This document shows, one piece after another, positions 41,029 through 49,345 of a DNA stretch of 64,000 bases. The stretch's first letter is position 1. Every line of letters starts with the position of its first letter. The stretch comes from WHSW01 sp033856255 (GTDB lineage: Bacteria > Actinomycetota > Thermoleophilia > Solirubrobacterales > 70-9), in the NCBI GenBank assembly GCA_033856255.1, contig JAWVFH010000016.1:6614-70613 (forward strand), given 5' to 3'. The notes under the pieces were generated by a model, which saw nothing but the letters and a program-made list of their open reading frames with translations, searched no databases and was not told the DNA's origin. A program made the translations under genes and the position numbers.

Positions 41029-42842
41029 GTGGTCGTGGTTGGGGTGGTCGTGGTGGTCGTGGTTGTCGTCGTCCCTCCGCCCGCGAAGGTCGCGGTCACG
41101 TGGGTGTCGGTCCCGACGCTGACCGAGCACTCCTCCAGCACGTCAAACTCATCATCCGGATCAAGAGCGCAGTCGGGATCGCTCCAGCCGGTGAAGGTCG
41201 AGCCCGTCGCCGGTGTCGCTGTGAGGAAGTTGCTCGTGCGCCCCGGATCGCCACCATCGGTGCAGTCTCCGGGGCAGTTGATCCCGTCCCCGGTCACCGT
41301 CCCGGAGCCGCTCCCGGCGAGCGACACGGTCAGCATCGTCGGGCAATAGGCCGCGCCGCTGTCGGGCGTCGGGGTGCCGTATTGCGCCACAGCGAAGATG
41401 TCATCCGGGGAGGCGAACGCAGACCCTGCGAGGACGATCTTGTTCGCGGCGGGGAGAAGGACCGCCTCTGCCCTCCCCCCCTGAAGGCCCGCTATCGCCC
41501 TTCCGTCGCCGGAGAAGGTCGAGTCGGGACTGCCGTCGCTGTTGTAACGCGCGAGCGCAAAGGCCCGTCCGCCGCAGGCGTCGCTGAATCCTCCGGCGAC
41601 GATCTGGGTGCCCTGCACGGCGACGTCGTTGGCGACGCTGCCCGCGAAACCGGTGTCGCCGAAGGTCGTCGTCAGCGTCCCGTCGCCGGCGAAGCTCGAG
41701 TCGAGGGTGCCGTCGCCGTTGAGCCGCGCGAGGGCGAAGTCGGAGTGCGAGCCGCCGGACCTGTCGACGCTGGTCCCACCGGCGAGAACGATCTTGGTCC
41801 CGTCGAGCGCCAGCGAGGTCGCGCCGTCGTCGCTGCTTCCGAGATCGATCTTCGTGAATCCGTCGGTGTCGAACGTGTTGTCGGGTTGGCCGTCTTCCGG
41901 GTCGGTCGCGCCATCGAGCTTGAACCTGGCGGCCGCGAAGTCGTCGTATGTGCCGGCGCCGGTGGCGCGCGGGCGTCCGATCGCGGCGGTGATCGTCGTT
42001 GCGCTGACAACCATCCGCTCGACGATCATGGGGCTGGTCGGGGAGATCGTGGTGGGGACGTCGGCGAGCGCCTGGCCGTCGCCCGAGAAGTTGTTGTCGG
42101 GGGTGCCGTCGGCGTTGTAGCGGACAAACGCGATTCTCGCCGTGTTACCGGAGGTGGTGGGTACCACCGACCCGCCGCCGACCAGGATCTTGCCGCTGGC
42201 CAGGACCGCGACGTCGCCCGCCTCGTCGCGGGAGCCAGCGCCCTGGGTCGGGCTCCCCTCGCCGAACGGGTGGATGTCGGTGGTCAGCTTCCCACTGACG
42301 CCGAAGGACGCGTCGAGTATGCCGGCGGGGGTAAAGCGCGCCAGGGCGATGTCGTCGTCCTCGTCGGGGGTGCGGTCGTGCTCGGTGCCGGCGACGACGA
42401 CGTTCCCCAAGCTGTCGAAGGCCACCGCGGAGGCCAACACGTTGCGTTGAAGACTGAAGCCGTTCGCCCCGAAATCGGCGGTCGCGACCCCGTCGGTGCT
42501 GAAGGTCGTGTCGACGGTGCCGGCCGCCGGGCCCTCGGCATTGAATCTGACGACCGCGAGGTCACCATCGACCGTCCCGGCGACGACGATCTTGTCGTTG
42601 TCGGGGCCCGGGTTGGTCTGCAGCGCGGCATCGGCGGCGAATGCGACCGTGCCCGGCACTCCCACCTCGCCGACACCGCCGACACCGAAGGCGGAATCGA
42701 CGTCGGCCGGGCCGCCGAGCGCCACGCCCGCCCCGAACGTGACGAGCGCGTAGACGGCGAATGCGACTCCGATCGCTGCGGCTCCGCCGAAGCGCCTGTG
42801 GGCCGACCCTGGGACGAAACCACCTCCTTGGCCTGCCTTCAT
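40725..42842 (-). CDS. Delta-60 repeat protein with B-repeat-like and basic C-terminal domains (paralogue B)
   Basis: The 705-residue secreted protein has the same order as paralogue A: hydrophobic N-terminus (GGAAAIGVAFAVYALVTFGA), delta-60 repeats (about residues 45-465) with units such as SFGVSGKLTTDI and LDSSFAGDGTLTTTFG, a B-repeat-like domain (SLAGSGSGTVTGDGINCPGD), a Thr-rich linker and a near-identical C-terminal domain. The ATG at 42840-42842 is chosen to give a complete signal region; an ATG three codons upstream is also possible. Confidence 0.83.
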   Translation of the reverse strand: MKAGQGGGFVPGSAHRRFGGAAAIGVAFAVYALVTFGAGVALGGPADVDSAFGVGGVGEVGVPGTVAFAADAALQTNPGPDNDKIVVAGTVDGDLAVVRFNAEGPAAGTVDTTFSTDGVATADFGANGFSLQRNVLASAVAFDSLGNVVVAGTEHDRTPDEDDDIALARFTPAGILDASFGVSGKLTTDIHPFGEGSPTQGAGSRDEAGDVAVLASGKILVGGGSVVPTTSGNTARIAFVRYNADGTPDNNFSGDGQALADVPTTISPTSPMIVERMVVSATTITAAIGRPRATGAGTYDDFAAARFKLDGATDPEDGQPDNTFDTDGFTKIDLGSSDDGATSLALDGTKIVLAGGTSVDRSGGSHSDFALARLNGDGTLDSSFAGDGTLTTTFGDTGFAGSVANDVAVQGTQIVAGGFSDACGGRAFALARYNSDGSPDSTFSGDGRAIAGLQGGRAEAVLLPAANKIVLAGSAFASPDDIFAVAQYGTPTPDSGAAYCPTMLTVSLAGSGSGTVTGDGINCPGDCTDGGDPGRTSNFLTATPATGSTFTGWSDPDCALDPDDEFDVLEECSVSVGTDTHVTATFAGGGTTTTTTTTTTPTTTTPATDTTPPETTIVKGPKKKTPKSKAKLTFTSSEPGSTFECALSGKKVKKKLKKFLPCSSPTKYKKLKTGKKKFQVRATDPAGNPDSTPAAKKWKVKPKKK

Positions 42843-42862
42843 ACCCTGCATCGGGCGCCGTG

Positions 42863-44020
42863 TCAACGCCGGGCCGCATCCTGCCGCGGCGAGATCCCTC
42901 CAAGTAGCTCTTCGTAGACGGCGAGGTGCTCGCGGGCACATCGATCCCAGCGGAAGCGGCCGGCCCGCCGCGAGCCGGCCTCGCTGAGGCGGTCGCGAAG
43001 CCGCTGGTCGCCGAGCACACGCTCGACCGCGTCGCGCAGGCCCGCCGGATCGTCGGCCGCGACCAGTTCCGCCGCACCCTCGAGGTTCTCGGCCAGCGAG
43101 GAGCCGGAAGTCGAGATCGTCGGCACCCCGCTCGCCATCGCCTCCAGCGGCGGGAAGCCGAAGCCTTCCTCCAGCGACGGATAGACGAAGGCGCTGGCGG
43201 CGGCGTAGAGCGCCGGCAGGTCGCTGTCGGGGACGTAGCCGGGCAGGTGCACGCGCCCGGCCGGCGCGCGCGCCAGCAGGCGGTCGAGCTCGGCCGAGCC
43301 CCAGCCCCGCGGCCCGGCGAGCACGAGGTCGGCGTCGACCGCCCGGCGGCCGAGCAGCTCGAGGTAGCTGCCGAGCAGCGTCGTCAGGTTCTTGCGCGGC
43401 TCGAGCTTGCCGACGTAGAGCAGGTACGGGCGCCGGATCCCGTGCCGTCTCAGGACCTGATCGGCGCCGGCCGCGGCGGCCGGGCTGAAGCGGTCGTCGA
43501 TCCCCCAGGGGATGACCCGGATCCGCTCATCGAGCTGCGGAAGCCGCTGGCGGATCCGCTCGGCGACGAACCGACTCGGGACGATCAACCGATCCGCGCG
43601 GCGGAGGCTGGCGAGCATCATCCGGCGGTACGGGCGGCTGGAGCGCAGGCGGCTGTGAACGGCCGGCATCGTGATCGGGGTGATGTCGTGGACCGTGAGC
43701 ACGTGGCCGGCGGCCCCGCGGAGCAGCGGCATGTGGGGTCCTGGCGAGTGGAGGACGTCGAAGCGCCCGGCGCGGGCGGCAAGCGGCAGCGCGGCCTGCT
43801 CGAAGCAGAGCCGCACGGGCCGCGGGCGAAGCGCTGCGACGGAGACGCCGAAGCGGTTCCCGAGCCGTCCGTCGAGAAGGTGGCGGTCCTCGAACGTCAC
43901 GTACGCGCGGAAGTCGGTCTGCGTCCGCAGGCCTGCGAGACCGCGAGCGAGGCCGCGCATGTACGTGGCTGTGCCGACCGGCTCGGCCTCGATCCCGGTC
44001 AGGTCGAGCCCGATCCTCAA
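42863..44020 (-). CDS. Glycosyltransferase family 4 (GT-B fold)
   Basis: The 385-residue enzyme has the GT-B layout: N-domain RIGLDLTGIEAEPVGTATYM, linker, then PYLLYVGKLEPRKNLTTLL and the C-terminal nucleotide-sugar motif ASAFVYPSLEEGFGFPPLEA followed by MASGVPTISTSGSSLAE. It is similar to mannosyl/rhamnosyl transferases. The start is TTG (44018-44020), overlapping the upstream GT2 stop (TTGA); this is preferred because it directly precedes the first beta-strand. Confidence 0.88.
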   Translation of the reverse strand: MRIGLDLTGIEAEPVGTATYMRGLARGLAGLRTQTDFRAYVTFEDRHLLDGRLGNRFGVSVAALRPRPVRLCFEQAALPLAARAGRFDVLHSPGPHMPLLRGAAGHVLTVHDITPITMPAVHSRLRSSRPYRRMMLASLRRADRLIVPSRFVAERIRQRLPQLDERIRVIPWGIDDRFSPAAAAGADQVLRRHGIRRPYLLYVGKLEPRKNLTTLLGSYLELLGRRAVDADLVLAGPRGWGSAELDRLLARAPAGRVHLPGYVPDSDLPALYAAASAFVYPSLEEGFGFPPLEAMASGVPTISTSGSSLAENLEGAAELVAADDPAGLRDAVERVLGDQRLRDRLSEAGSRRAGRFRWDRCAREHLAVYEELLGGISPRQDAARR

Positions 44021-44925
44021 CGCGACCGGCCGCCCAGATGGATGACCACAGCGGCCACCGCGGCCACCGCAGAGGTCACGTGGTGCACGACGTGCAAGCC
44101 GACTCCGGCGATTGCCGTGCGCGCGCCGTAGCGTCGAGCGAGCAGGGCGTAGAAGCGGTGGTTGAGGGCGAGCAGCCCGGCCACGCCGGCGGCAAGGACT
44201 CGGGGCCGGCGGGCCGCCGCTCCGATCGTGACGAGAACGGCTGCGAGGGCGCTGAGGCGGTGGCGCCAGCGCAGGTTCATCGCCGCCGGCAAGCGCCGCC
44301 CGCGAAGCGCCAGCAGCATCCAGGGCAGGCCGCGGTCGAGCAGGTCGGTGCGGATCATCGATCCCAGGCTCCAGCGCTTCAGGTGCGTGCCGAGGATCCG
44401 AGGGTCGAGCTCGATGCGGCCGCCCGAGCCGCTGAGCCTGGCCCCGAGGTCGATGTCCTCGATCGAGGCTCGCCGGTAGCGCTCCGCGTCGAAGCCTCCC
44501 GCGGCCCTGAACGCGTCGCCTCGAACCGCCCCCAGACCCGCCCAGAAGGTGGTCGCGGCCCCGGCGCACTGGCGGTGGACCTCGAGCAGGAGCAGGTTGC
44601 GAAACGCGGTCACTACCCCGCCGTCGCCGGAAGCCTCGTCGTAGCTGCCGAAGACGGCGACCAGCTCGGGGTCGGCGGCGAACGCCGCCCGCACCCGGGC
44701 GAAGGCGTCCTCGTGGACGAGCACGTCGGAGTCGACGAAGACGAGGAGCTCGGACCGCGCCCTGAGAGCGCCGAGGTTGCGAGCCTCGGCCGGCGAGGCG
44801 CCGGCGGGAGACTCGATCACCAGCACCTCCTCCGCGGGCTGGGACGCGGCGGCGATCGCGGCTCTGCACTCGGCCAGGCTCACCGGCCCGTCGGTAGCCG
44901 GAACGATCACCGTCAGGGTCGGCAT
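44017..44925 (-). CDS. Glycosyltransferase family 2 with C-terminal membrane segments
   Basis: The 302-residue enzyme starts MPTLTVIVPATDGPVSLAEC, has ESPAGASPAEARNLGALRAR, the metal-binding region LLVFVDSDVLVHEDAF, and a GGFDAERYRRASIEDIDLGA acceptor motif. C-terminal hydrophobic stretches (about 230-260 and 275-295) suggest membrane attachment. It is coupled to the GT4 gene by a TTGA overlap and is divergent from the plus-strand glycosyltransferase genes. Confidence 0.85.
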   Translation of the reverse strand: MPTLTVIVPATDGPVSLAECRAAIAAASQPAEEVLVIESPAGASPAEARNLGALRARSELLVFVDSDVLVHEDAFARVRAAFAADPELVAVFGSYDEASGDGGVVTAFRNLLLLEVHRQCAGAATTFWAGLGAVRGDAFRAAGGFDAERYRRASIEDIDLGARLSGSGGRIELDPRILGTHLKRWSLGSMIRTDLLDRGLPWMLLALRGRRLPAAMNLRWRHRLSALAAVLVTIGAAARRPRVLAAGVAGLLALNHRFYALLARRYGARTAIAGVGLHVVHHVTSAVAAVAAVVIHLGGRSR

Positions 44926-44950
44926 GGGGCGATCCTAAGCCGGTGGGACC

Positions 44951-44979
44951 CTGACAACCGTCCGATTCGGCATTAGGGT
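44951..44979 (+). promoter_or_regulatory. Candidate promoter for the plus-strand glycosyltransferases, leaderless
   Basis: CTGACA (44951-44956), a 17-nt spacer and TAGGGT (44974-44979) precede the ATG at 44986 by 6 nt, so transcription should begin at or next to the start codon. No Shine-Dalgarno is present, consistent with a leaderless mRNA. Confidence 0.45.
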
Positions 44980-44985
44980 GCGGTC

Positions 44986-45675
44986 ATGGAGGCGACGGTG
45001 GTCCTCCCGTGTCTCGACGAGGGCGCCTCGGTGGCGGCCTGCGTGTACGCGGCGCGAGCGGCGCTGCGCGAATCCGGGATCGACGGCGAGGTCCTCGTCG
45101 TCGACAACGGATCCACCGACGACTCGCGGAGCGCCGCTCGCCGGGCGGGCGCCCGGGTCGCGGTCGAGCCGCGCCGCGGCTACGGTCGTGCCCTGCTGCA
45201 CGGGATCGAGGCCGCCGGCGCACCGGTGATCGCGATCGCCGACGCCGACGGCACGTATGAGCTCGCCGAGCTCGGGGCGCTGCTGGCGCCCGTGCTCGCC
45301 GGCGAGGCCGACCTGGTGCTCGGCTCGCGGATCGCCGGCTCGGCCCCGGGCGCGATGCCGCCGCTGCACCGCTACCTCGGCACCCCGGTGCTCAACCACC
45401 TGATCGCCCGCACCTCGGGCGAGCCGGCGCACCGAGACAGCCAGTCCGGCTTCCGCGCCTTCCGGCGCGACGCGATCCTCGCCCTGGACCTGCGGGGAAG
45501 CGGCATGGAGCTCGCCTCCGAGATGCTGATCCGCGCGGCGCGGGCCGGGCTGCGGATCGCAGAGGTCGACGTTCCCTACGGGCCTCGGACCGGGAAGTCG
45601 AAGCTGCGCCCGTTCAGCGACGGCTGGCGTCACCTGCGCGCCATCCACGCCCTGCGCGGGGAGCGGGCCGCCTAG
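44986..45675 (+). CDS. Polyprenol-phosphate sugar transferase (DPM1-like GT2)
   Basis: The 229-residue enzyme resembles dolichol-phosphate mannose/glucose synthases: VVLPCLDEGASVAACVYAAR, VLVVDNGSTDDSRSAARRAG, VIAIADADGTYELAELG with the DAD metal site, and QSGFRAFRRDAI followed by EVDVPYGPRTGKSKLRPFSD. The lack of a membrane tail fits the short subfamily. Its product could feed the GT-C-like enzymes in this window (inference). Confidence 0.88.
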   Translation: MEATVVLPCLDEGASVAACVYAARAALRESGIDGEVLVVDNGSTDDSRSAARRAGARVAVEPRRGYGRALLHGIEAAGAPVIAIADADGTYELAELGALLAPVLAGEADLVLGSRIAGSAPGAMPPLHRYLGTPVLNHLIARTSGEPAHRDSQSGFRAFRRDAILALDLRGSGMELASEMLIRAARAGLRIAEVDVPYGPRTGKSKLRPFSDGWRHLRAIHALRGERAA

Positions 45676-45692
45676 CGCGGACCCGACCGGCG

Positions 45693-47030
45693 ATGCGGGT
45701 CCTCTTCCTCAACCACGCCGCCGAGCTCGGCGGCGCGGAGCGCTCGCTGCTCGAGCTGATCGAGGGGCTTCCGCGCCAGGTGGAGGCGGAGGTGGCCTGT
45801 CCCGCCGGGGAGCTGGCGAGCCGGGCGGGCGAGCTCGGGATCCGCGTGCACGGACTGAGGCCGGCGCGCTCGCCCTACCGCCGCCGGGCCGGCGGCCTCG
45901 GCCTGCGGGTGGTCGGACCGCGCCTTCCCGGCGCGCTCGCCGCGATCGCCGCCACCGCCTGGCGGGTGAGCCGGCTGGCGAGGCGCGACGGCTTCGCGCT
46001 CGTGCACGCGAACTCGCTGCGCGCCGGGGTGACGGCCGGCCTCGCCGCCCGCCTCGGGGGGCCGCCGGCGGTCGTCCACGCCCGCGACGTCGTCCTCGGC
46101 CCGGACGCGCGCCTGGTCCTCGGGGCGATCCGCCGTACGGCGGCGGTCACGATCGCCAACTCGGCGGCGACTGCGCGGCGACTGCGCGCAGCCGGAATCG
46201 AGTCGGTGGTCGTGCCCGGCTTCGCCGATCCGGCCCGCTTCGACCCCGCCGACGTCCACCGCGATGAGGCCCGTGCGGAGCTCGGGCTCGCCGCCGGCGA
46301 GCTGGCGCTGGTCGTGGTCGGGCGGCTGGCGCCGGAGAAGGGACAGGCCGAGGCGCTGCGGGCGCTGGCGCTGCTCGGGCGGCCACGGGCGAGGCTGCTG
46401 GTCGCCGGCTCGCGCCGGTTCTCCGATCGCGCGAACGCCGCCGACGTCGAGGCATACGCGGATCGGCTCGTCCGGCTGGCGCGCGAGCTGGGGATCGCGG
46501 ACCGCGTCTCTTTCCTGGGCGAGCGCGAGGACATGCCCCGGGTCCTCGCCGCGGCCGACGTCCTGCTCGCTCCCTCCCACGACGAGCCCTTCGGCCGCGC
46601 GGTCGCCGAGGGGATGGCGATGGGCCTGCCCGTGATCGCGGGCAACCGGGGCGGCCCGGCCGAGCTGATCGAAGATGAAGTCAGCGGCCTGCTCCGTGAC
46701 CCGGAGCGACCTGAAATATGGGCGCCGGCGATCGCCCGCCTGGCCGACGATCCTGGCCTGCGTCGCCGCTTGGGCCTGCGCGCACAAGAGCGGATCGTCG
46801 GATCCTTCGACCGGGCCGCGCACGTGCGCGGCGTGATCGCGGCCTACGCGGTGGCGGGCTCGGCCTCGGACTCGGCCGGCGCGCCATCGTCGGCGTCGGG
46901 CTCGGCCTCGGACTCGCCACCGTCGCCGGACGCTGCGAGATCGGCGAGGATCTCGCCTTCCCGGGTCCGCGAGGAATCGACCCGGATCCCCGGGCCCATC
47001 GAGGTCGCGAGGGTGATCGAGAGCAGGTAG
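45693..47030 (+). CDS. Glycosyltransferase family 4, C-terminus overprinting rplA
   Basis: The enzyme part (residues 1-387) is a standard GT-B: VLFLNHAAELGGAERSLLEL, ALVVVGRLAPEKGQAEALRA, and APSHDEPFGRAVAEGMAMGL followed by PVIAGNRGGPAELIEDEVSG. The natural domain ends near position 46855. The frame then runs about 58 codons through the antisense of the rplA 3' end before stopping at 47028-47030, giving a Ser/Ala/Pro-rich tail. It may be translated by coupling with the DPM1-like gene 17 nt upstream. Confidence 0.85.
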   Translation: MRVLFLNHAAELGGAERSLLELIEGLPRQVEAEVACPAGELASRAGELGIRVHGLRPARSPYRRRAGGLGLRVVGPRLPGALAAIAATAWRVSRLARRDGFALVHANSLRAGVTAGLAARLGGPPAVVHARDVVLGPDARLVLGAIRRTAAVTIANSAATARRLRAAGIESVVVPGFADPARFDPADVHRDEARAELGLAAGELALVVVGRLAPEKGQAEALRALALLGRPRARLLVAGSRRFSDRANAADVEAYADRLVRLARELGIADRVSFLGEREDMPRVLAAADVLLAPSHDEPFGRAVAEGMAMGLPVIAGNRGGPAELIEDEVSGLLRDPERPEIWAPAIARLADDPGLRRRLGLRAQERIVGSFDRAAHVRGVIAAYAVAGSASDSAGAPSSASGSASDSPPSPDAARSARISPSRVREESTRIPGPIEVARVIESR

Positions 47031-47656
47031 CGGCCCTTGGCCGCGGCCGGCTTCGCGCGCACGATCTCGTCGAGGATCGCGGCGTAGTTCTCGAGCAGGG
47101 CGCGCTCGTCGAAGCTCGTCTTGCCGATCGTCAGGTGGACGATCGCCTGGCGGTCGGTGCGGTACTCGACCTTGCCGGCCTTCGCCTCGCTGACCGCCTT
47201 GCCTACGTCGTCGGTGACGGTGCCGACCTTCGGGTTCGGCATCTTGCCCTGCGGGCCGAGCACGCGGCCGAGCTTCGAGACCACGGGCCCCATCAGCGCC
47301 GGGGTGGCGATCGCGACGTCGAAGTCAGTCCAGCCCTCCTCGACCCGGTCGGCGAGGTCCTTGGCGCCGACGAAGTCGGCGCCCGCCTCGGTCGCGGCGC
47401 GGGCCGCGTCACCCTCGGCGAAGACGGCGACGGTGATCGACTTGCCGAGCCCGTTGGGGAGCGCCAGCGTCCCCCGCAGCTGCTCCTCGGCGTGGCGGAC
47501 GTTGACGCCAAGGCGGAGGTGAACCTCGACCGTCTCGTCGAATTTCGAGCCCGCGGTCCCCTTCACCAAGGCGATTGCTTCCGCCGGCGAGTAGGCGTGG
47601 GTGCGGTCGACCTTGGCGATCGCCTCGCGGTAGCGCTTGCCGCGCTTGTGCGCCAT
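46844..47656 (-). CDS. rplA: 50S ribosomal protein L1 with acidic C-terminal tail
   Basis: L1 forms the mobile L1 stalk at the E site and in many bacteria represses rplK-rplA. The 270-residue product contains HAYSPAEAIALVKGTAGSKF, MGPVVSKLGRVLGPQGKMPN and the C-terminal GRYLLSITLATSMGPGIRVD. The usual protein ends shortly after that. About 38 further residues form an acidic, low-complexity tail (GGESEAEPDADDGAPAESEA). This tail is encoded antisense to the glycosyltransferase end. The ATG (47654-47656) overlaps the rplK stop. Confidence 0.97.
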   Translation of the reverse strand: MAHKRGKRYREAIAKVDRTHAYSPAEAIALVKGTAGSKFDETVEVHLRLGVNVRHAEEQLRGTLALPNGLGKSITVAVFAEGDAARAATEAGADFVGAKDLADRVEEGWTDFDVAIATPALMGPVVSKLGRVLGPQGKMPNPKVGTVTDDVGKAVSEAKAGKVEYRTDRQAIVHLTIGKTSFDERALLENYAAILDEIVRAKPAAAKGRYLLSITLATSMGPGIRVDSSRTREGEILADLAASGDGGESEAEPDADDGAPAESEAEPATA

Positions 47657-48090
47657 CAGGCGTCGACCCCCTCGACCAGCACGCCCATCGAGCGGGCGGT
47701 GCCGGCGATGATCTTCGAGGCGGCGTCGAGGTCGTTCGCGTTCAGGTCGGGCATCTTGCGCTCCGCGATCGCGCGGCACTGGGCGGCGGTCAGCGTGCCG
47801 ACCTTCTCGCGGTTGGGCTCGCCCGAGCCCTTCTCGATCCCGAGCGCCTCGCGGATCAGCACCGCGGCGGGCGGCGTCTTGGTGATGAAGTCGAACGAGC
47901 GGTCCTCGTAGACGGTGATCTCGACCGGGATGATCGTCCCGGTGTCGGCCTGCGTGCGGGAGTTGAAGGCCTTGCAGAACTCCATGATGTTGACCCCGTG
48001 CTGGCCCAGGGCGGGGCCGACCGGGGGCGCCGGGTTGGCGGCCCCGGCGGGGATCTGGAGCTTGATCAGGGTGAGTACTTTCTTTGCCAT
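47656..48090 (-). CDS. rplK: 50S ribosomal protein L11
   Basis: L11 lies in the GTPase-associated centre and is the thiostrepton-binding protein. The 144-residue product starts AKKVLTLIKLQIPAGAANPA, contains GPALGQHGVNIMEFCKAFN and TPPAAVLIREALGIEKGS and ends GTARSMGVLVEG, all canonical. The start ATG (48090-48088) shares CATG with the ATG of the opposite gene, so the promoter and leader must lie inside that gene. nusG does not directly precede it. Confidence 0.98.
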   Translation of the reverse strand: MAKKVLTLIKLQIPAGAANPAPPVGPALGQHGVNIMEFCKAFNSRTQADTGTIIPVEITVYEDRSFDFITKTPPAAVLIREALGIEKGSGEPNREKVGTLTAAQCRAIAERKMPDLNANDLDAASKIIAGTARSMGVLVEGVDA

Positions 48091-49345
48091 GGCGCGGCGG
48101 ACGAGGATACAGAGGTGGGGTCCGGCCGCCGCCGCGATCGCCGCCGCGATCGCCTTCCCCGCCGCCGCCCAGGCCGCCTTTCCCGGGCCTGACGGCCGCA
48201 TCTTCTTCAGCGCCGAGGCCCCTGGGTCCTCGACCGCCGACGTCTGGTCGGTGAACCCCGACGGGTCGGGGCTCGTCGACCTCACCGACCTGGCGGGCGC
48301 CCCGGGCGAGGGCCACGACCCCTCGGTGGCGCCGAACGGGCTCGTCGCGTTCGCCGTCGGCACGGGAGCCGCGGGCGAGATCTGGGCGATGGGCTCCGAC
48401 GGCTCGGCGCCGCGGCGGCTGACCGACGACGGCTTCGCCGACCGGATGCCCGCCGTCTCGCCGGACGGGCAGCGGATCGCGTTCGCCTCCGACCGCGGCG
48501 CGCCGACGGGGGCCGACCTGTGGACGATCGCGGTCGACGGCTCGGACCCGCGGCCGCTGCTGATCGGGCCCGGCGACGACCTCTCCCCTCAGTACGCGTC
48601 CGACGGGGAGCACGTGATCCTGGCGACCAGCGCCTCGGGCAACTTCGACGTCGCCTACGTGACGATCGCCGACGCGCCGCACGCGGCAGCGACCTCGATC
48701 ACCTCCCGCAGCCCACTCGACGAGACCTCGCCGTCGATCCAGCCCGACCGAGTCCGCCTCGCCTACGCGCAGTCCGACCCGGCCAATCCGGGCCCGAGCG
48801 ACATCTTCACGGCCTACTCCAACGACGGCACCGACGAGTACCCGCTCGCGACCGACCCGGCGCACAGCGAGCGCTCCCCCGCCTTCTCACCCGACGGCAC
48901 CGAGGTCGTCTACGCCACCGAGGCCGGGCTCGTGGTCGCCGCCGCCGGCGGCTCATCGCCCGGCCCGCTGGCGACCGGGCAGGCGATCGCTCCGTCCGAC
49001 CCCGACTGGGCGGTCGGCCAAGCCGTCGACCGCTCGCCTCCCGAGACGACGATCACGAAGGGGCCGAAGCCGGAGAGCAAGCGGACAACGGCGAGGTTCC
49101 GGTTCAGCTCGAGCGAGCCGGGATCGAGCTTTCGCTGCCGGCTCGACGGCCGGCCGCTCAAGCCGTGCGAGTCGCCGCGCGAGTACCGACGACTCGACGT
49201 CGGCCGACACCGGTTCGCCGTCGAAGCCACCGACGCCGCCGGGAACCGTGACCCGTCGCCGGCGAAAGCGCGATTCAGGGTGTTGCGGGTACCGACTCGC
49301 GCAGCGGACGAGCCGCGTCGGCGGGGGCACCGGCTTTCGAGCTGA
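48089..49345 (+). CDS. Secreted TolB/WD40-like beta-propeller protein with Ig-like C-terminal domain
   Basis: The 418-residue protein from ATG 48089-48091 starts with a signal peptide (residues 1-29, ending FPAAAQA). It has five or six TolB-like blades, such as WSVNPDGSGLVDLTD, WAMGSDGSAPRRLTDDGFAD and SPDGQRIAFASDRG. Its C-terminal domain (PPETTITKGPKPESKRTTA, EPGSSFRCRLDGRP and AVEATDAAGNRDPSPA) is homologous to that of the two delta-60 paralogues. Its start codon overlaps rplK's in antiparallel sense; no other start is in frame. The last 71 nt overlap the convergent glycoside hydrolase-like gene. Confidence 0.8.
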   Translation: MARRTRIQRWGPAAAAIAAAIAFPAAAQAAFPGPDGRIFFSAEAPGSSTADVWSVNPDGSGLVDLTDLAGAPGEGHDPSVAPNGLVAFAVGTGAAGEIWAMGSDGSAPRRLTDDGFADRMPAVSPDGQRIAFASDRGAPTGADLWTIAVDGSDPRPLLIGPGDDLSPQYASDGEHVILATSASGNFDVAYVTIADAPHAAATSITSRSPLDETSPSIQPDRVRLAYAQSDPANPGPSDIFTAYSNDGTDEYPLATDPAHSERSPAFSPDGTEVVYATEAGLVVAAAGGSSPGPLATGQAIAPSDPDWAVGQAVDRSPPETTITKGPKPESKRTTARFRFSSSEPGSSFRCRLDGRPLKPCESPREYRRLDVGRHRFAVEATDAAGNRDPSPAKARFRVLRVPTRAADEPRRRGHRLSS

